The notes under the pieces are model-generated. The model had not been told where the DNA came from. It ran no database searches and was given only the letters and a program-made list of their open reading frames with translations. Source: Bradyrhizobium sp. LHD-71 (GTDB lineage: Bacteria; Pseudomonadota; Alphaproteobacteria; Rhizobiales; Xanthobacteraceae). Taken from it: a DNA stretch of 64,000 nucleotides. Below are positions 8,309 through 17,840 of the stretch, in pieces (the stretch's first letter is position 1; each line of letters opens with the position of its first letter). The position numbers and the translations under genes are program-made. The stretch is taken from assembly GCF_031157255.1 (NCBI RefSeq), contig NZ_JAVIFX010000009.1:176972-240971 (forward strand). The letters run 5' to 3'.

Positions 8309-9460
8309 ATGAAACTCCGACTTGTCGTTTGCGGCCTGTTGGGCGTCGCAGTTCTCTCGCTGGCCGGCTTCGGTGCCTGGATCGCCATGCTTCCGCCGAA
8401 GCCGGCGGCGGCCGTCGCGCCACCGATCCCGCGCGATGAGGCCGCCGCAACGCTTGCGGCGCTGAAACCAGGTAAGCGCGCACGCCCGGTCATCGCGATC
8501 ATCGGCATCAACAATGCCACCGAGGTCACCGACTATCTCATGCCAACCGGCATCTTGCGACGCGCCGACGTTGCCGATGTCGTCGCGGTGGCGACGAAGA
8601 ACGGACCAGTCAAGCTCTATCCCGCGCTGACGGTGCAGCCGGATGCGACCGCCGCAGAGTTCGACGCACGCCATCCGGACGGTGCAGACTACGTGGTTGT
8701 GCCGGCGATGGAGCCGGAGAATGATCCGGCGGCACTTGAATGGATCCGTGCGCAGGCGGCCAAGGGCGCGACGATCATCAGCGTGTGCGCGGGCGCCAAG
8801 GTGGTGAGCGAAACCGGGTTGCTCGACGGAAAGCGGGCGACCACGCACTGGTATTATCTCGATGGCATGCTCGAGGCGCATCCCACGATCCGTTACGTCG
8901 CAAATCGCCGAATGGTCGTCGACGACCGGGTCGCGACGACCACGGGCATCACCGCCTCCATGCCGGCCATGCTCACGCTTATCGAGGCGATCGCCGGCAG
9001 GGAGAAGGCCGAGACGGTCGCGCGTGAGCTTGGTGTTACACACTGGGACGCGCGTCACGCCAGTGAAGCGTTTCGGTTCAACCGCCCGTTTGCGGTGACG
9101 GTTCTTGGCAATGTGCTCGCGTTTTGGAAGCGCGAGGAGTTCGGCATTAAGCTTATGCCCGGCATGGACGAGGTTTCGCTGGCGCTGGTGGCGGATGCGT
9201 GGTCGCGAACCTATCGATCAGAGGCGCTGACGTTCGCCGCAGCCGCTGATCCCATCACGACGCGGAACGGCGTTCGCATCATCCCTGATCGGGTTGCCGC
9301 GCGGTGGCCAGCGGATCAATTGCTTCAGGGAAATGATGATCAGCCGCCGGCACAAGCGCTGCATCACGCGCTTCAGCAGATCATGACCCGTTATGGAGCC
9401 CGGACCGCTGATGCCGTGGCGATGCAGCTCGAATACCCGTGGAACGGCTCATCGCGGTAA
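8309..9460 (+). CDS. Membrane-anchored DJ-1/PfpI (GATase1-like) family protein
   Basis: A 383-aa protein with an N-terminal hydrophobic segment (MKLRLVVCGLLGVAVLSL) acting as signal or anchor, so the rest is probably periplasmic. Residues about 55-225 form a DJ-1/PfpI fold with the nucleophile elbow SVCAGAKVV and a nearby THWYY. It resembles the N-terminal domain of GlxA-type regulators but has no recognisable AraC helix-turn-helix; the C-terminal half (from about 240) carries a further DJ-1-like stretch without a clear nucleophile. ATG 8309 is preferred over GTG 8279 because it starts the signal sequence. Function unknown; a glyoxalase, amidase or sensory role is possible. Confidence 0.8.
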   Translation: MKLRLVVCGLLGVAVLSLAGFGAWIAMLPPKPAAAVAPPIPRDEAAATLAALKPGKRARPVIAIIGINNATEVTDYLMPTGILRRADVADVVAVATKNGPVKLYPALTVQPDATAAEFDARHPDGADYVVVPAMEPENDPAALEWIRAQAAKGATIISVCAGAKVVSETGLLDGKRATTHWYYLDGMLEAHPTIRYVANRRMVVDDRVATTTGITASMPAMLTLIEAIAGREKAETVARELGVTHWDARHASEAFRFNRPFAVTVLGNVLAFWKREEFGIKLMPGMDEVSLALVADAWSRTYRSEALTFAAAADPITTRNGVRIIPDRVAARWPADQLLQGNDDQPPAQALHHALQQIMTRYGARTADAVAMQLEYPWNGSSR

Positions 9461-9652
9461 TGCCACCTCGGGCGCCGCGATCGGCTGAAGCGGTCGAGTG
9501 ACGCATCGAAAACCATTGAGTAAGCGAGCTTGAATTGAGCGTCGAGGAAGAGTCGCGAACGCTCTCCAAGCGCTTGCGAGATCTGCCTGGCTTGCAGTCG
9601 CTGCCCGGGATGCCCACGAGGAGAAGGCCAAACTTGCCGGTGAATCAGTATA

Positions 9653-9662
9653 TGATATATCA
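9653..9662. promoter_or_regulatory. Palindromic operator TGATATATCA upstream of the aminotransferase gene
   Basis: A perfect 10-base palindrome centred 25 bases before ATG 9682. The same 11-mer TGATATATCAA recurs at 18973-18983 in the promoter of the divergent importer/GntR genes 9.3 kb away, and I found no third copy in the window. Placement next to the start codon suggests repression by the GntR/FCD protein encoded at 19136. Binding is inference. Confidence 0.65.
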
Positions 9663-9681
9663 AACTGGGCAGGAGGCGGAC

Positions 9682-10923
9682 ATGACGACGCCCGCGAACT
9701 CGTTAGATGCCGACCTTCGGGCGCGGGCAAGCCGCGTCGTTCCCGGCGGGATGTGGGGCCACCTGCATGCCAACCGGCTGCCCGAGGGCTATCCGCAGTT
9801 TTTCGCGCGGGCAGAAAACTGCCGGCTGTGGGATGTCGATGGCCGCTCGTATCTCGACTTCATGTGCAGCTGGGGACCGAACCTGCTTGGTCACCATCAT
9901 CCGGAGGTGGAGGCCGCCGTCGCGCGTCAGGCTCGACTTGGCGATTGCATGAATGGACCGGCAGAGGTGATGGTCGAGCTCGCTGAGGGGCTCGTCGACA
10001 CCATTGCCCACGCCGACTGGGCGCAGTTTCAGAAGAATGGCACGGATGCGACGACGACCTGCGTGACGATCGCGCGTGCCGCAACCGCGCGCCGCAAGCT
10101 GCTCGCGGCGCGCGGCGCCTATCATGGCGCGGTGCCATGGTGCTCGCCCTCGCTCCTTGGCGTGACCGCCGAGGATCGTGCGCACATCGAGCTCTACGAG
10201 TACAATGATCTTCACAGCCTGTGCGCGGCAGCCGAAAGGGCAGGCGACGATCTCGCGGGCGTCATTGTCTCGGCCTTCCGCCACGACCTTGGGCGCGATC
10301 AGGAGCTTCCCACGCGCGCTTTCGCGGAGGCTGTGCGCGCCGTCTGCGACGCAAAGGGTGCCGCGCTCATTCTGGACGAGGTTCGGGCCGGCTTCCGGCT
10401 CGATCTCGCCGGAAGCTGGGAGCATCTCGGCGTTCGTCCCGATCTTGCCGCCTGGAGCAAGGCGATTGCCAACGGATATCCGCTTGCCGTTGTGACAGGC
10501 CGCGAGTGGTTGAAGCAGGCCGCGGCGCAAGTCTTCGTCACCGGCTCGTTCTGGTGTGGCGCGGTGCCGATGGCGGCGGCTGCAGCGACGCTGACCGTGC
10601 TGCGCCGTGATGGGATCGTCGAGCATTTGGCGGCGATGGGACAGAAGCTGCGCGTCGGCATCGACAACCTCGCCGGACGTCACGGCGTCGGCCTGCGACA
10701 GACCGGGCCGGTGCAGATGCCGATGATCCTGTTCGACGATGATGCCGACTTCCGCAAGGGCGAGCTGTTCTGCCGGACCGCACTCGCGCAAGGCGTTTAT
10801 TTCCACCCGCGTCACAACATGTTTCTCTGTTCCGCGCATGGTGAAGCCGAGATCGAGGAAGCGCTTGCGGCCGCCGATGCCGGGCTTGCTGCCGTTGCCG
10901 AGCTCGCGCCAGCCGCCGCCTGA
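9682..10923 (+). CDS. Class III PLP aminotransferase, glutamate-1-semialdehyde aminomutase-like
   Basis: A 413-aa fold-type I PLP enzyme. Visible are YLDFMCSWGPNLLGHHHP, the cofactor-binding aspartate in ALILDEVRAG and the probable PLP lysine in AAWSKAIANGYPLA. It resembles HemL-type aminomutases but sits in a catabolic locus rather than with haem genes, so it more likely transaminates an amino acid or amine released from the imported substrate. AGGAGG nine bases before ATG 9682 fixes the start. The M24 hydrolase gene follows on the same strand after 151 bases, and the operator palindrome lies 20 bases upstream. Confidence 0.9.
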   Translation: MTTPANSLDADLRARASRVVPGGMWGHLHANRLPEGYPQFFARAENCRLWDVDGRSYLDFMCSWGPNLLGHHHPEVEAAVARQARLGDCMNGPAEVMVELAEGLVDTIAHADWAQFQKNGTDATTTCVTIARAATARRKLLAARGAYHGAVPWCSPSLLGVTAEDRAHIELYEYNDLHSLCAAAERAGDDLAGVIVSAFRHDLGRDQELPTRAFAEAVRAVCDAKGAALILDEVRAGFRLDLAGSWEHLGVRPDLAAWSKAIANGYPLAVVTGREWLKQAAAQVFVTGSFWCGAVPMAAAAATLTVLRRDGIVEHLAAMGQKLRVGIDNLAGRHGVGLRQTGPVQMPMILFDDDADFRKGELFCRTALAQGVYFHPRHNMFLCSAHGEAEIEEALAAADAGLAAVAELAPAAA

Positions 10924-11074
10924 AAACTGTGTCGAATAGCGCCGCGAGAGAGCGATCTCGTCGATGTAGATGGACCTTGTCGCCAACCTCGTCGCCGACT
11001 ATGCCATGGCCGAGCGTGCCGCCAGGCAAGGCGGTCCAGCGCCGGTTCCGGCGCGGCAATTGAAAGGAAATATC

Positions 11075-12292
11075 ATGACGGTTGGTGTCGGCGGATCGAC
11101 GGCGGAGGCCGAACTCGCTGCCATGAGGAACATGCGCGGGGACGTACCGCCCATCGGTGTCGATGAGCGGCTGCGACGCATTGCCCGCGCCCAGGCGATC
11201 ATGCAGGAGAAGGGTATCGACGCGCTCTATCTCGACGTTTCGTCGAGCATGACCTATTTCACCGGTTTGAAGTTCCGCCGCACCGAGCGCATGCACAGCG
11301 CTGTCCTGCCGGCCAAGGGCGATATCGTCTACATCTCACCGGCATTCGAGGTCGAGAAGCTGAAGACCATGCTCTCGTTCGGCGACAAGATCGCCGTCTG
11401 GGAAGAGGATGAAGATCCCACCGCGACCGTAACCGAGGCCGTGCGCGCACTCGGCTATCGAAGCGGCACGATCGCCATTGATGAAGCGACCCCGTTCTTC
11501 ACGTTTGACGGACTGCGCCGCGCGGGCAACGCCTACACCTTCATCAACGCGATCGACGTGACCGCCGGTTGTCGCATGATCAAGTCCGAGCACGAGCTGG
11601 CGTTGATGCAGACAGCCAAGAACATCACGCTCGAAGCACATAAGGCCGCTGCGCGTATCATGCGCGAAGGCATCACCACCACCGAGGTGCAGGCATTCCT
11701 CACCGCGGCGCACCGCAAACTCGGTTCTGAAGGCGATCCGCCTTTCAACGCGGTGCTGTTCGGCGAGGCGTCGGCCTATCCGCACGGTGTGCCCTATCCG
11801 CAGACGCTCAAGGACGGCGACATGATCCTGATCGATACAGGAGCGCCGATCGATGGCTATCTCTCCGACATCACGCGCTCCTACGTTTTCGGCGAGCCGA
11901 CCCGACGTCAGCGCGAGGTCTGGAATCTGGAGAAGGCGGCCCAGGCCGCAGGCTTCGCCGCCGCCAAACCCGGCAACCGCTGTGAGGACATCGACGCGGC
12001 CGCGCGCGGAGTCATTGCCGGAGGAGGTTTCGGGCCAGGTTATGCGACGCCCGGCCTGCCGCACCGGACCGGTCACGGCGTCGGCCTGGATGTCCACGAG
12101 TGGCCTTATCTCGTGAAGGGCGACAAGACCGTGTTGAGGCCCGGCATGACGTTTTCAAACGAGCCGACCATCTGCATTTATGGCGAATTCGGCGTGCGTC
12201 TTGAAGATCACATGGTCATCACCGAAACCGGCGCCCGCTGGTTTACCGAGCCAGCCCATTCAGTCGACGATCCCTTCGGCCTCGAGAAATAA
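11075..12292 (+). CDS. M24-family metallohydrolase (creatinase/Xaa-Pro dipeptidase-like)
   Basis: A 405-aa pita-bread enzyme. All five expected metal ligands are visible: Asp254 and Asp265 (DTGAPIDGYLSD), His334 (RTGHGVGLD), Glu363 (SNEPT) and Glu377 (RLEDH). The N-terminal creatinase-like domain spans about residues 25-170. Relatives cleave Xaa-Pro peptides, creatine, ectoine or DMSP, always at a C-N or similar bond. ATG 11075 has AAAGGAAA just upstream and is preferred to an upstream ATG at 10970, which would add 35 residues with no family similarity. Its place in the regulon suggests a hydrolytic step on a small amide rather than general peptide turnover; that is inference. Confidence 0.9.
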   Translation: MTVGVGGSTAEAELAAMRNMRGDVPPIGVDERLRRIARAQAIMQEKGIDALYLDVSSSMTYFTGLKFRRTERMHSAVLPAKGDIVYISPAFEVEKLKTMLSFGDKIAVWEEDEDPTATVTEAVRALGYRSGTIAIDEATPFFTFDGLRRAGNAYTFINAIDVTAGCRMIKSEHELALMQTAKNITLEAHKAAARIMREGITTTEVQAFLTAAHRKLGSEGDPPFNAVLFGEASAYPHGVPYPQTLKDGDMILIDTGAPIDGYLSDITRSYVFGEPTRRQREVWNLEKAAQAAGFAAAKPGNRCEDIDAAARGVIAGGGFGPGYATPGLPHRTGHGVGLDVHEWPYLVKGDKTVLRPGMTFSNEPTICIYGEFGVRLEDHMVITETGARWFTEPAHSVDDPFGLEK

Positions 12293-12330
12293 TATCGCGG
12301 GCATGGACAGGTATCGCATCCTCCTTGATT

Positions 12331-12360
12331 CAGGCGTCCGCTGCGGCGCCTGGGTTTCTT
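12331..12360 (+). terminator. Probable terminator after the M24 gene
   Basis: CAGGCG at 12331-12336 pairs with CGCCTG at 12347-12352, with an inner CCG/CGG stem, and is followed by GGTTTCTT. It lies in the 69-base gap between the convergent M24 and amidohydrolase genes and could serve both. Confidence 0.5.
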
Positions 12361-12361
12361 C

Positions 12362-14617
12362 TCAGTTGTCGAAGCCTGAGAACGGCGCCGGGTCGAGGAA
12401 GCGGCGCAGGACATTGCCGGTCACGCGACTGACGGAATTCTCGTAAGCCTTGCAGGAGAGGGCGCAAGCCCAGGCGATCGAACCGGTCGCAAACACCGCT
12501 CCTCCCGCAGCTGTCGGAAAGAAGACGAGGTCAGCGCGCACCATCGCGTTCTGGTCGCCCATCGCGCCGCGATGCAGTGTCCGCAATTCCTCCACGGTCG
12601 GTACGCCGCCATAGTCCAGTTGATCCGCTGTGGCGAGGCGCAGCAGGTATGGCGGCGAGCCGAGCGTGGTTTCGACGCGGTCGACCTCGAGGCCGGCGGC
12701 GCCATCGCCGCGCAGTCCGAAATCGCCGAGTGGCTTCGCCAGATCGATCTCCTTGATCAGCCAGGCGACGCGCGGATCGTGAGCGTCCGCCAGCCATTGA
12801 TAGGGATAGGAGCGTGTGAACACCTGCGCATCGAAGCCGACACCGACAAGCCGCTGCGGCGGGCGCCCGTTCGAGCGCCAGAGTCCGGAAGGTTCACCGG
12901 TGAACGACAGCCCGTTCTCGCCTGCCTCGCCTTCCCAGGTGCGCAAGCCGTTCATGCCGCGCCGGATCTCCATCTGGTGCGGCTTGGTCGGGTGGAACCC
13001 GATCCGCCAGTAGAAGCCATTGCCGCCGAGATAGATGTGTCGGCCCCCGCCACGCTGATAGGTATCGAAGGCCTCGAGCATGTTGCGGCTGAAATACTCC
13101 GGGTGTGAGCCGTTGATGACGCAGGCGTACGAGCTCAGAAGTTGCGCGCCGTGGCGGTCGATGTCGCAATCAGTGATCACGTCGTAGTCGAAGCCATTGT
13201 GCTCCAGCCAATCGATGATGTGGGTGTCGTTGACGTAATTGAAGGTGTTGCCGAGCGGACGCATGTTGAGGATCGGTCGCTTGGCGGTCGAGTAACACCA
13301 GCCGCTGCCGTCGCTGTGGGTGTCGTAGGTCGATAGTCCCAGTTCGCGATGTTCCTGCAGGTAGACGTCGTCGCGCGACAGCGCGATCACGCCCTCGAGC
13401 ATCGCCTCGGCATGGACCTGGTCAAGCCTGAGCGCGCTATTGGCGTAGGCGAGAAAAGTCGCCGTGCTGGCGACAAGCGCCAGCCGGCACTTTGCCTGGC
13501 CGAGGGGCGCCCGAACGAAGAACGAGACATAGCTTTCGACCGGATCATCGCTGCCGTCACGGGCGGTCAGGCACAGCGCATAAAATCCGCTGCGCCAGTT
13601 TGTCGGTACGGTCATGGCGACGTCCGGCGACCAGTCGCAATCGGCCATGTCGTCGCTGTGGAAATGGATCGCGCCGTAGAACTCGGGCTTCTCGGTCCAC
13701 TGCACTGCAGAGCCGTCCCAATTCGCACCGGTCATGGCCCGCATCGGCAACTGGCGCAGCCGGCCGTCGAGGCGATTGGTGGAAAGGTCGCGGACGACAT
13801 CGCTGGATATCTCCGCCGAGAAGTCCCAGGCCCCGATCAGGGCGGGGTCGGCCGCTGACGGCCTGGTCGCCTCGCAGGCGAGCCGCAGCGCGGCCTCACC
13901 AAACGCGGCGCCGTACAACCTTGGTCGGTCGATCTTGCCGTCGAAATGTGCAGCGGTGAGCGGAGCGGGACCTGCCTCGCGCGCATGCGCTGCGAAGACG
14001 AGCGCGGTTTCGGTTGGCCAAGCGAGGCCGGCGGGTCCTGTCGTCTGGTAAGCGCCGCTGGTGTCGCGCCCCGCCTGAGCGTCGAGGCTGCGCTGAACGA
14101 GCGTCAACGCGCCGGTCGCGCCATCATAGCTCGCCGCGACGAAGATCCATTCGCGTTCGATCAGCGGACGCGCCGCGCGCAAGCTCGCGGCTCCTGCTGC
14201 CCCCGCAATTTCGAAGAGCAAATGACCTTCGGCATCGAGTCCCAGACGCCAGCCCCTGCCGAGATCCTCGCGCCACCGCGACAGGATCGTCTGTGGCCCG
14301 GCAAGTGGCGCGGTCGGCCAGAGGAAGCAGCCGGTCGAAAAACTCGGGCCCGACAGGATCGGCGCGTCTGGTATGATCGCCGCGGATCCTGGATGAATCG
14401 ACTGATGGCGCAGCGCGACTCTGCCGTCGATCCGCGTTTGAAGTCTCGTCGTCTTCAAGCCGGGTCCGGCAGGATCCGGATCGCCGCAACGCACGCGGAC
14501 GATCCGCGCCTCAGCCTCTGTCAGCGTCGCGCTGGAAAGATGAAAGGCGATCGTCTCACCGGGCGAGACCACGAGCGGCCAAGCGTAGCCGAGAACGGAA
14601 GTGGTGTCTTTCATCAT
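12362..14617 (-). CDS. N,N-dimethylformamidase-like amidohydrolase, large (beta) subunit
   Basis: A 751-aa protein close to the ~760-aa large subunit of Paracoccus dimethylformamidase. Residues about 90-260 look like a LamG/concanavalin-like sheet domain; the C-terminal half has a GATase1-like core. The published enzyme has a mononuclear iron held by two tyrosines and a glutamate, spaced 41 and 81 residues by my recall. Here Tyr391 (FLAYAN), Tyr431 (LSTYDTHSDG) and Glu507 (SHPEY) give spacings of 40 and 76, so the iron site looks kept. ATG 14617 overlaps the small-subunit stop as ATGA, implying coupled synthesis of the two subunits. The family opens amide bonds; whether the substrate is DMF or a larger amide is unknown. 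Confidence 0.85.
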   Translation of the reverse strand: MMKDTTSVLGYAWPLVVSPGETIAFHLSSATLTEAEARIVRVRCGDPDPAGPGLKTTRLQTRIDGRVALRHQSIHPGSAAIIPDAPILSGPSFSTGCFLWPTAPLAGPQTILSRWREDLGRGWRLGLDAEGHLLFEIAGAAGAASLRAARPLIEREWIFVAASYDGATGALTLVQRSLDAQAGRDTSGAYQTTGPAGLAWPTETALVFAAHAREAGPAPLTAAHFDGKIDRPRLYGAAFGEAALRLACEATRPSAADPALIGAWDFSAEISSDVVRDLSTNRLDGRLRQLPMRAMTGANWDGSAVQWTEKPEFYGAIHFHSDDMADCDWSPDVAMTVPTNWRSGFYALCLTARDGSDDPVESYVSFFVRAPLGQAKCRLALVASTATFLAYANSALRLDQVHAEAMLEGVIALSRDDVYLQEHRELGLSTYDTHSDGSGWCYSTAKRPILNMRPLGNTFNYVNDTHIIDWLEHNGFDYDVITDCDIDRHGAQLLSSYACVINGSHPEYFSRNMLEAFDTYQRGGGRHIYLGGNGFYWRIGFHPTKPHQMEIRRGMNGLRTWEGEAGENGLSFTGEPSGLWRSNGRPPQRLVGVGFDAQVFTRSYPYQWLADAHDPRVAWLIKEIDLAKPLGDFGLRGDGAAGLEVDRVETTLGSPPYLLRLATADQLDYGGVPTVEELRTLHRGAMGDQNAMVRADLVFFPTAAGGAVFATGSIAWACALSCKAYENSVSRVTGNVLRRFLDPAPFSGFDN

Positions 14618-14964
14618 GCAGGTATTCCATCGTCGAGCCGCTGTCCGGTCAGCGCTTCCCAGCGCATGGCGAACACGGCCCATTCTGCGGCGGCGAGGCT
14701 GGTGAAGATGCGGTTCGGAAAGGTTTCGACCGGCGCGCCGCGGCGGCCCGGCAATCGGCCCAGCATCCAGCGACGATTGGGCTCGAGCACGATCACGACA
14801 TAGCGCTTGCCGACGCCCGTCCAGCGCATGCGGTGAAGCAGCTTGCGGAGATCGTCGCTATGCGGACCTCGGGGGTTCGCACGCATTTCCTCGACGAGAT
14901 CCTGTCGGGTCGGATCGATCGGCCAGTGCGCCGCTTCCGGATAGTTCACGAGCATTCGAGACAC
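14614..14964 (-). CDS. N,N-dimethylformamidase-like amidohydrolase, small (alpha) subunit
   Basis: A 116-aa protein in the size class of the ~130-aa DMFase small subunit. The pattern LVEEMRANPRG followed by a short helix, then YVVIVLEPNRRW and a tail F-x-S-x-x-x-A-x-W-A-V-F parallels, from memory, the small-subunit pattern of an ANPFG motif, an aromatic YYIY strand and an EEAMHAVF helix. It lies directly before and overlaps the large-subunit gene, the expected order. On its own the similarity is modest; position plus size make the call convincing. Confidence 0.78.
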   Translation of the reverse strand: MSRMLVNYPEAAHWPIDPTRQDLVEEMRANPRGPHSDDLRKLLHRMRWTGVGKRYVVIVLEPNRRWMLGRLPGRRGAPVETFPNRIFTSLAAAEWAVFAMRWEALTGQRLDDGIPA

Positions 14965-15021
14965 CTCGGCGATGCGGCCGGCGCGATTGCATTGCAGGCC
15001 GGCGGGAAGGCGAAGACGCGC

Positions 15022-16104
15022 TCACTTCGTCAGCCAGCTGACCCAGCGCTCGCGCAGCGGATTGCGGTTCGCGGCGACCCATTCGTAATCGGCGATGACC
15101 AGCTTGGACCAGTTGTCGGGCCATGAGGGGCGGTAACGGCGTTCCTCGACCGGGACGAGGTCGGACGCCTCGCGATTGTTGGAATCGAACGAAACCTTCT
15201 CGCTGAAGGCGACATGCTCCTTGGCATTCTGCACGAAGAAGTCGAGAAACTTGACGCCGTTCTGTGTATTTGGACCGCCCTTGAGCACGGCCCAGTTGCC
15301 GACATCACGGATCGCCTGATTCCAGGTGAAGTCGAACTCGCTACTCTTGGCGAGCGGCACCGCGCGACTGGAATAGACCATGGTCATCACGGCGTCGCCG
15401 CCGCGCATGATCTGCATGGCGTTGTCGCCGCTCTTCCACCAGGCGGCCACATGCGGCTTGATCGTGTCGAGCTTCTTGTAGGCGCGATCCACGTCCATCG
15501 GAAACGCCTTGTCGGGTGGGACGCCGTCGGCGAGCAGCGCCGCGAGCGGCACCCACCATTCGCGATCGCCCGTGTCCGGCAGGGAGCGCGCGCCGGGAAA
15601 CGCCTTCACGTCGAAAAAGTCGGCCCAGGATTGTGGCCCACCTTGCGGAAATGCCTTCTTGCTCCAGGTCAGGGCCATGCCGCCGGCAGTACGGATAATG
15701 CCGTGCGAAAAGCAGGACTTCGGCAGCGCGCTGGCAACGATGCCGGGCATGCCGGCGCAATCGAGCGGCTGCAGGAGGTCAGCGTGCTGTATCAGGTCCG
15801 GCGGTGTCGCGGTGACGACGTCGAAAAGGACATTGCCGCTGCGCTGGCCGGCGCGCGCCCGTGCCCACTGGTCAGGCAGTTCGATCGGCACCGCGCGCAC
15901 CCTGACGCCGCTCTCCGCTTCAAAGCGCTTGTAGAAATGTTCCTGTAAACTGCGTTCCATCAGTCCGCCGGTGGTCGCGATGACGACTTCCTTGGACTGA
16001 GCTGCGGCGCGTCCGCCGATGGCGAGGGTCGCGGCGCCGAGCGCGCCGGCAACGAAACGTCGACGGGTTGTTTCAAGGCGCCGTCCGGTAGGGTCAAGGC
16101 TCAT
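15022..16104 (-). CDS. ABC transporter substrate-binding protein, PotD-like, Tat-exported
   Basis: A 360-aa extracellular solute-binding protein of family 1 (polyamine/iron type). The N-terminus carries a twin-arginine signal, TRRRFVAGALGAATLAI (residues 13-29), ending in AAAQ, so it is exported folded. Later segments VVIATTGGLMERSL and DVVTATPPDLIQ fit the fold. It lies 39 bases after the PotC-like permease and 57 bases before the small amidohydrolase subunit, so import and hydrolysis are encoded on one transcript. The ligand is probably a small cationic or amide nitrogen compound, judged from family and context. Confidence 0.9.
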   Translation of the reverse strand: MSLDPTGRRLETTRRRFVAGALGAATLAIGGRAAAQSKEVVIATTGGLMERSLQEHFYKRFEAESGVRVRAVPIELPDQWARARAGQRSGNVLFDVVTATPPDLIQHADLLQPLDCAGMPGIVASALPKSCFSHGIIRTAGGMALTWSKKAFPQGGPQSWADFFDVKAFPGARSLPDTGDREWWVPLAALLADGVPPDKAFPMDVDRAYKKLDTIKPHVAAWWKSGDNAMQIMRGGDAVMTMVYSSRAVPLAKSSEFDFTWNQAIRDVGNWAVLKGGPNTQNGVKFLDFFVQNAKEHVAFSEKVSFDSNNREASDLVPVEERRYRPSWPDNWSKLVIADYEWVAANRNPLRERWVSWLTK

Positions 16105-16143
16105 CGCGAGGGCTCCCTCTATGTTGTCCTCATAAAGACTGGA

Positions 16144-16977
16144 TCATGCGCCGTCGGCGGTCGTGCGCCGTTCCATTCTGTTGCTGACGATATGGCTGGC
16201 GATGAGCGCGACGATGGTGACCAGCGTGAGCATGGTCGCGACGGCGGCCAGTGTCGGCGAAATGTTGTAGTCGATGTCTTCGAACATCTTGCGCGGCAGC
16301 GTCTTGCGATCGAGGTCGGAGATGAAGAACGATACCACGGCCTCGTCGAAGGAGATGATGAAGGCGAACAGAGCCGCAGAGATCACGCCAGGCGCGATGA
16401 TGGGCAGCGTGACATGGCGGAAGGCCCTGAACGGACTTGCGCCGCATGAGAGCGCCGCGCGCTCCAGATCGGGATCGAAGCGGTACAAGGCCGCCAGCAC
16501 GGTGAAGACGACGAAGGGCAGCGCCAGGATCGTATGCGCCATCGCAAAGCCGATGAGCGTGCCGGTCAGCCGCAGCTGTTCAAACACGAGGAACATGGCA
16601 ACGGCGAGCGCAACATGCGGCACGATGACCGGCCCGATCACCAGGAGCTCGATCAGCCCCTTGCCCGGAAGCCGGCCCCGCGCCAGGGCCAGCGCGAGCA
16701 TTGTGCCGATCGCGGTCGCGCTCATCGTTGCAATCACGCCGGCTTCGATGCTGAACAGGGTCGCGTTGATCCAATCCTGATCGCTGAAATACGCAGCGTA
16801 CCAGCGCATCGAGAAACCGTTCGGCGGAAAGCGCAAGTAACGTTCCGGGCCAACCGACATCGGCGCAATGACCAATGTCGGCAGCAGCAGGAAGATGGTG
16901 ACGCCGTAGGCGACTGCGGCCAGCGCCGCCCGGCTCGCCCGCCGGTTTGGCCGGCCCTTCTGCGCAGCCGCCTTCAT
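16144..16977 (-). CDS. ABC transporter permease, PotC-like
   Basis: A 277-aa inner-membrane permease with six predicted helices. The coupling loop is visible as ERAALSCGASPFRAFRHVTLP (about residues 172-192), and the N-terminal helix as VAYGVTIFLLLPTLVIAP. Its start overlaps the stop of the PotB-like permease by four bases. It forms the second half of the channel for the binding protein encoded next. Confidence 0.93.
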   Translation of the reverse strand: MKAAAQKGRPNRRASRAALAAVAYGVTIFLLLPTLVIAPMSVGPERYLRFPPNGFSMRWYAAYFSDQDWINATLFSIEAGVIATMSATAIGTMLALALARGRLPGKGLIELLVIGPVIVPHVALAVAMFLVFEQLRLTGTLIGFAMAHTILALPFVVFTVLAALYRFDPDLERAALSCGASPFRAFRHVTLPIIAPGVISAALFAFIISFDEAVVSFFISDLDRKTLPRKMFEDIDYNISPTLAAVATMLTLVTIVALIASHIVSNRMERRTTADGA

Positions 16978-17840
16978 GACGCCCCCACGAAGCGGTCGAG
17001 CCGCACGGCTCGCTTGAAGACGATGGCGAGCAACAGCACGAAGGCAAGCATCACGCCGACGAGTGCGCCGGCGAACGGCCAGTCCAGCATTTCACGCACC
17101 TGCTGCGACACCAGCGTGGCGATCATCATTTGCTGCGGGCCGCCGATCAGCGCGGGCGTAACGAAGAAGCCGAGCGCCAGCAGGAACACCATGAGACAGC
17201 CTGACGTCACGCCGGGCAGCGAAAGCGGAAAGATGACCTCCCGGAAGGTCGCCCATTCGGAGGCGCCGAGCATCTGGGCGGCGCGGCTGTAGTCATCCGG
17301 AATTCCACGCAACGCGGAATAGATCGGCAACACCATGAAGGGCAGCAGCACATGGCTCATGGCAATGACGACTGCCGCCTCGGTGTAGAGCAGGGTGAGT
17401 GGCTGGTCGATCGCCCCCAGCGACATCAGCATCTGGTTGATGACGCCGTTCTTCTGCAGCAGAACCATCCACGCATAGGTCCGCACTAGGACCGACGTCC
17501 AGAGTGGCAGGAGCACGGCGGCGACGAGGACCGCGAACTTGACGCCGCCGGCGCGCGACATCGCCCAAGCCAGCGGCCAGGCGAGCAGCAGGGTGAGCAC
17601 TGTGACGGCGGCTGCGATGCGCAGCGTGCGCAGCATGACCCGCAGATAGACCGGCTCTGCGAGCGCGCGCTCGTAGTGGATGAGCGTCGGCGCCGGCAGG
17701 AACAGGCTCTCATGCAGCAGCGCGCCGAGCGGCAGAATGAAGGTGACGAGGAGGAGCAGCAGGAAGGGGCTCGCGAGCAACAGGCTTGTGGCGGGGCTGT
17801 ACTGCCGTCCGCCGAGGAGCCAGCTGCTCGGCCGCCTCAC
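16974..17840 (-). CDS. ABC transporter permease, PotB-like
   Basis: A 288-aa permease with about six membrane segments, beginning with the helix SPFLLLLLVTFILPLGALLH and carrying the coupling loop RAAQMLGASEWATFREVIFP. It overlaps both neighbours by four bases (ATPase stop upstream, PotC-like start downstream), so the three importer genes are translationally coupled. Confidence 0.93.
   Translation of the reverse strand: MRRPSSWLLGGRQYSPATSLLLASPFLLLLLVTFILPLGALLHESLFLPAPTLIHYERALAEPVYLRVMLRTLRIAAAVTVLTLLLAWPLAWAMSRAGGVKFAVLVAAVLLPLWTSVLVRTYAWMVLLQKNGVINQMLMSLGAIDQPLTLLYTEAAVVIAMSHVLLPFMVLPIYSALRGIPDDYSRAAQMLGASEWATFREVIFPLSLPGVTSGCLMVFLLALGFFVTPALIGGPQQMMIATLVSQQVREMLDWPFAGALVGVMLAFVLLLAIVFKRAVRLDRFVGAS

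Noticed and set aside
9703..10986. A 427-codon minus-strand frame across the aminotransferase gene
   Set aside because: Plus strand has PLP-enzyme motifs and a ribosome site; the minus frame is an antisense artefact of GC-rich codon use.
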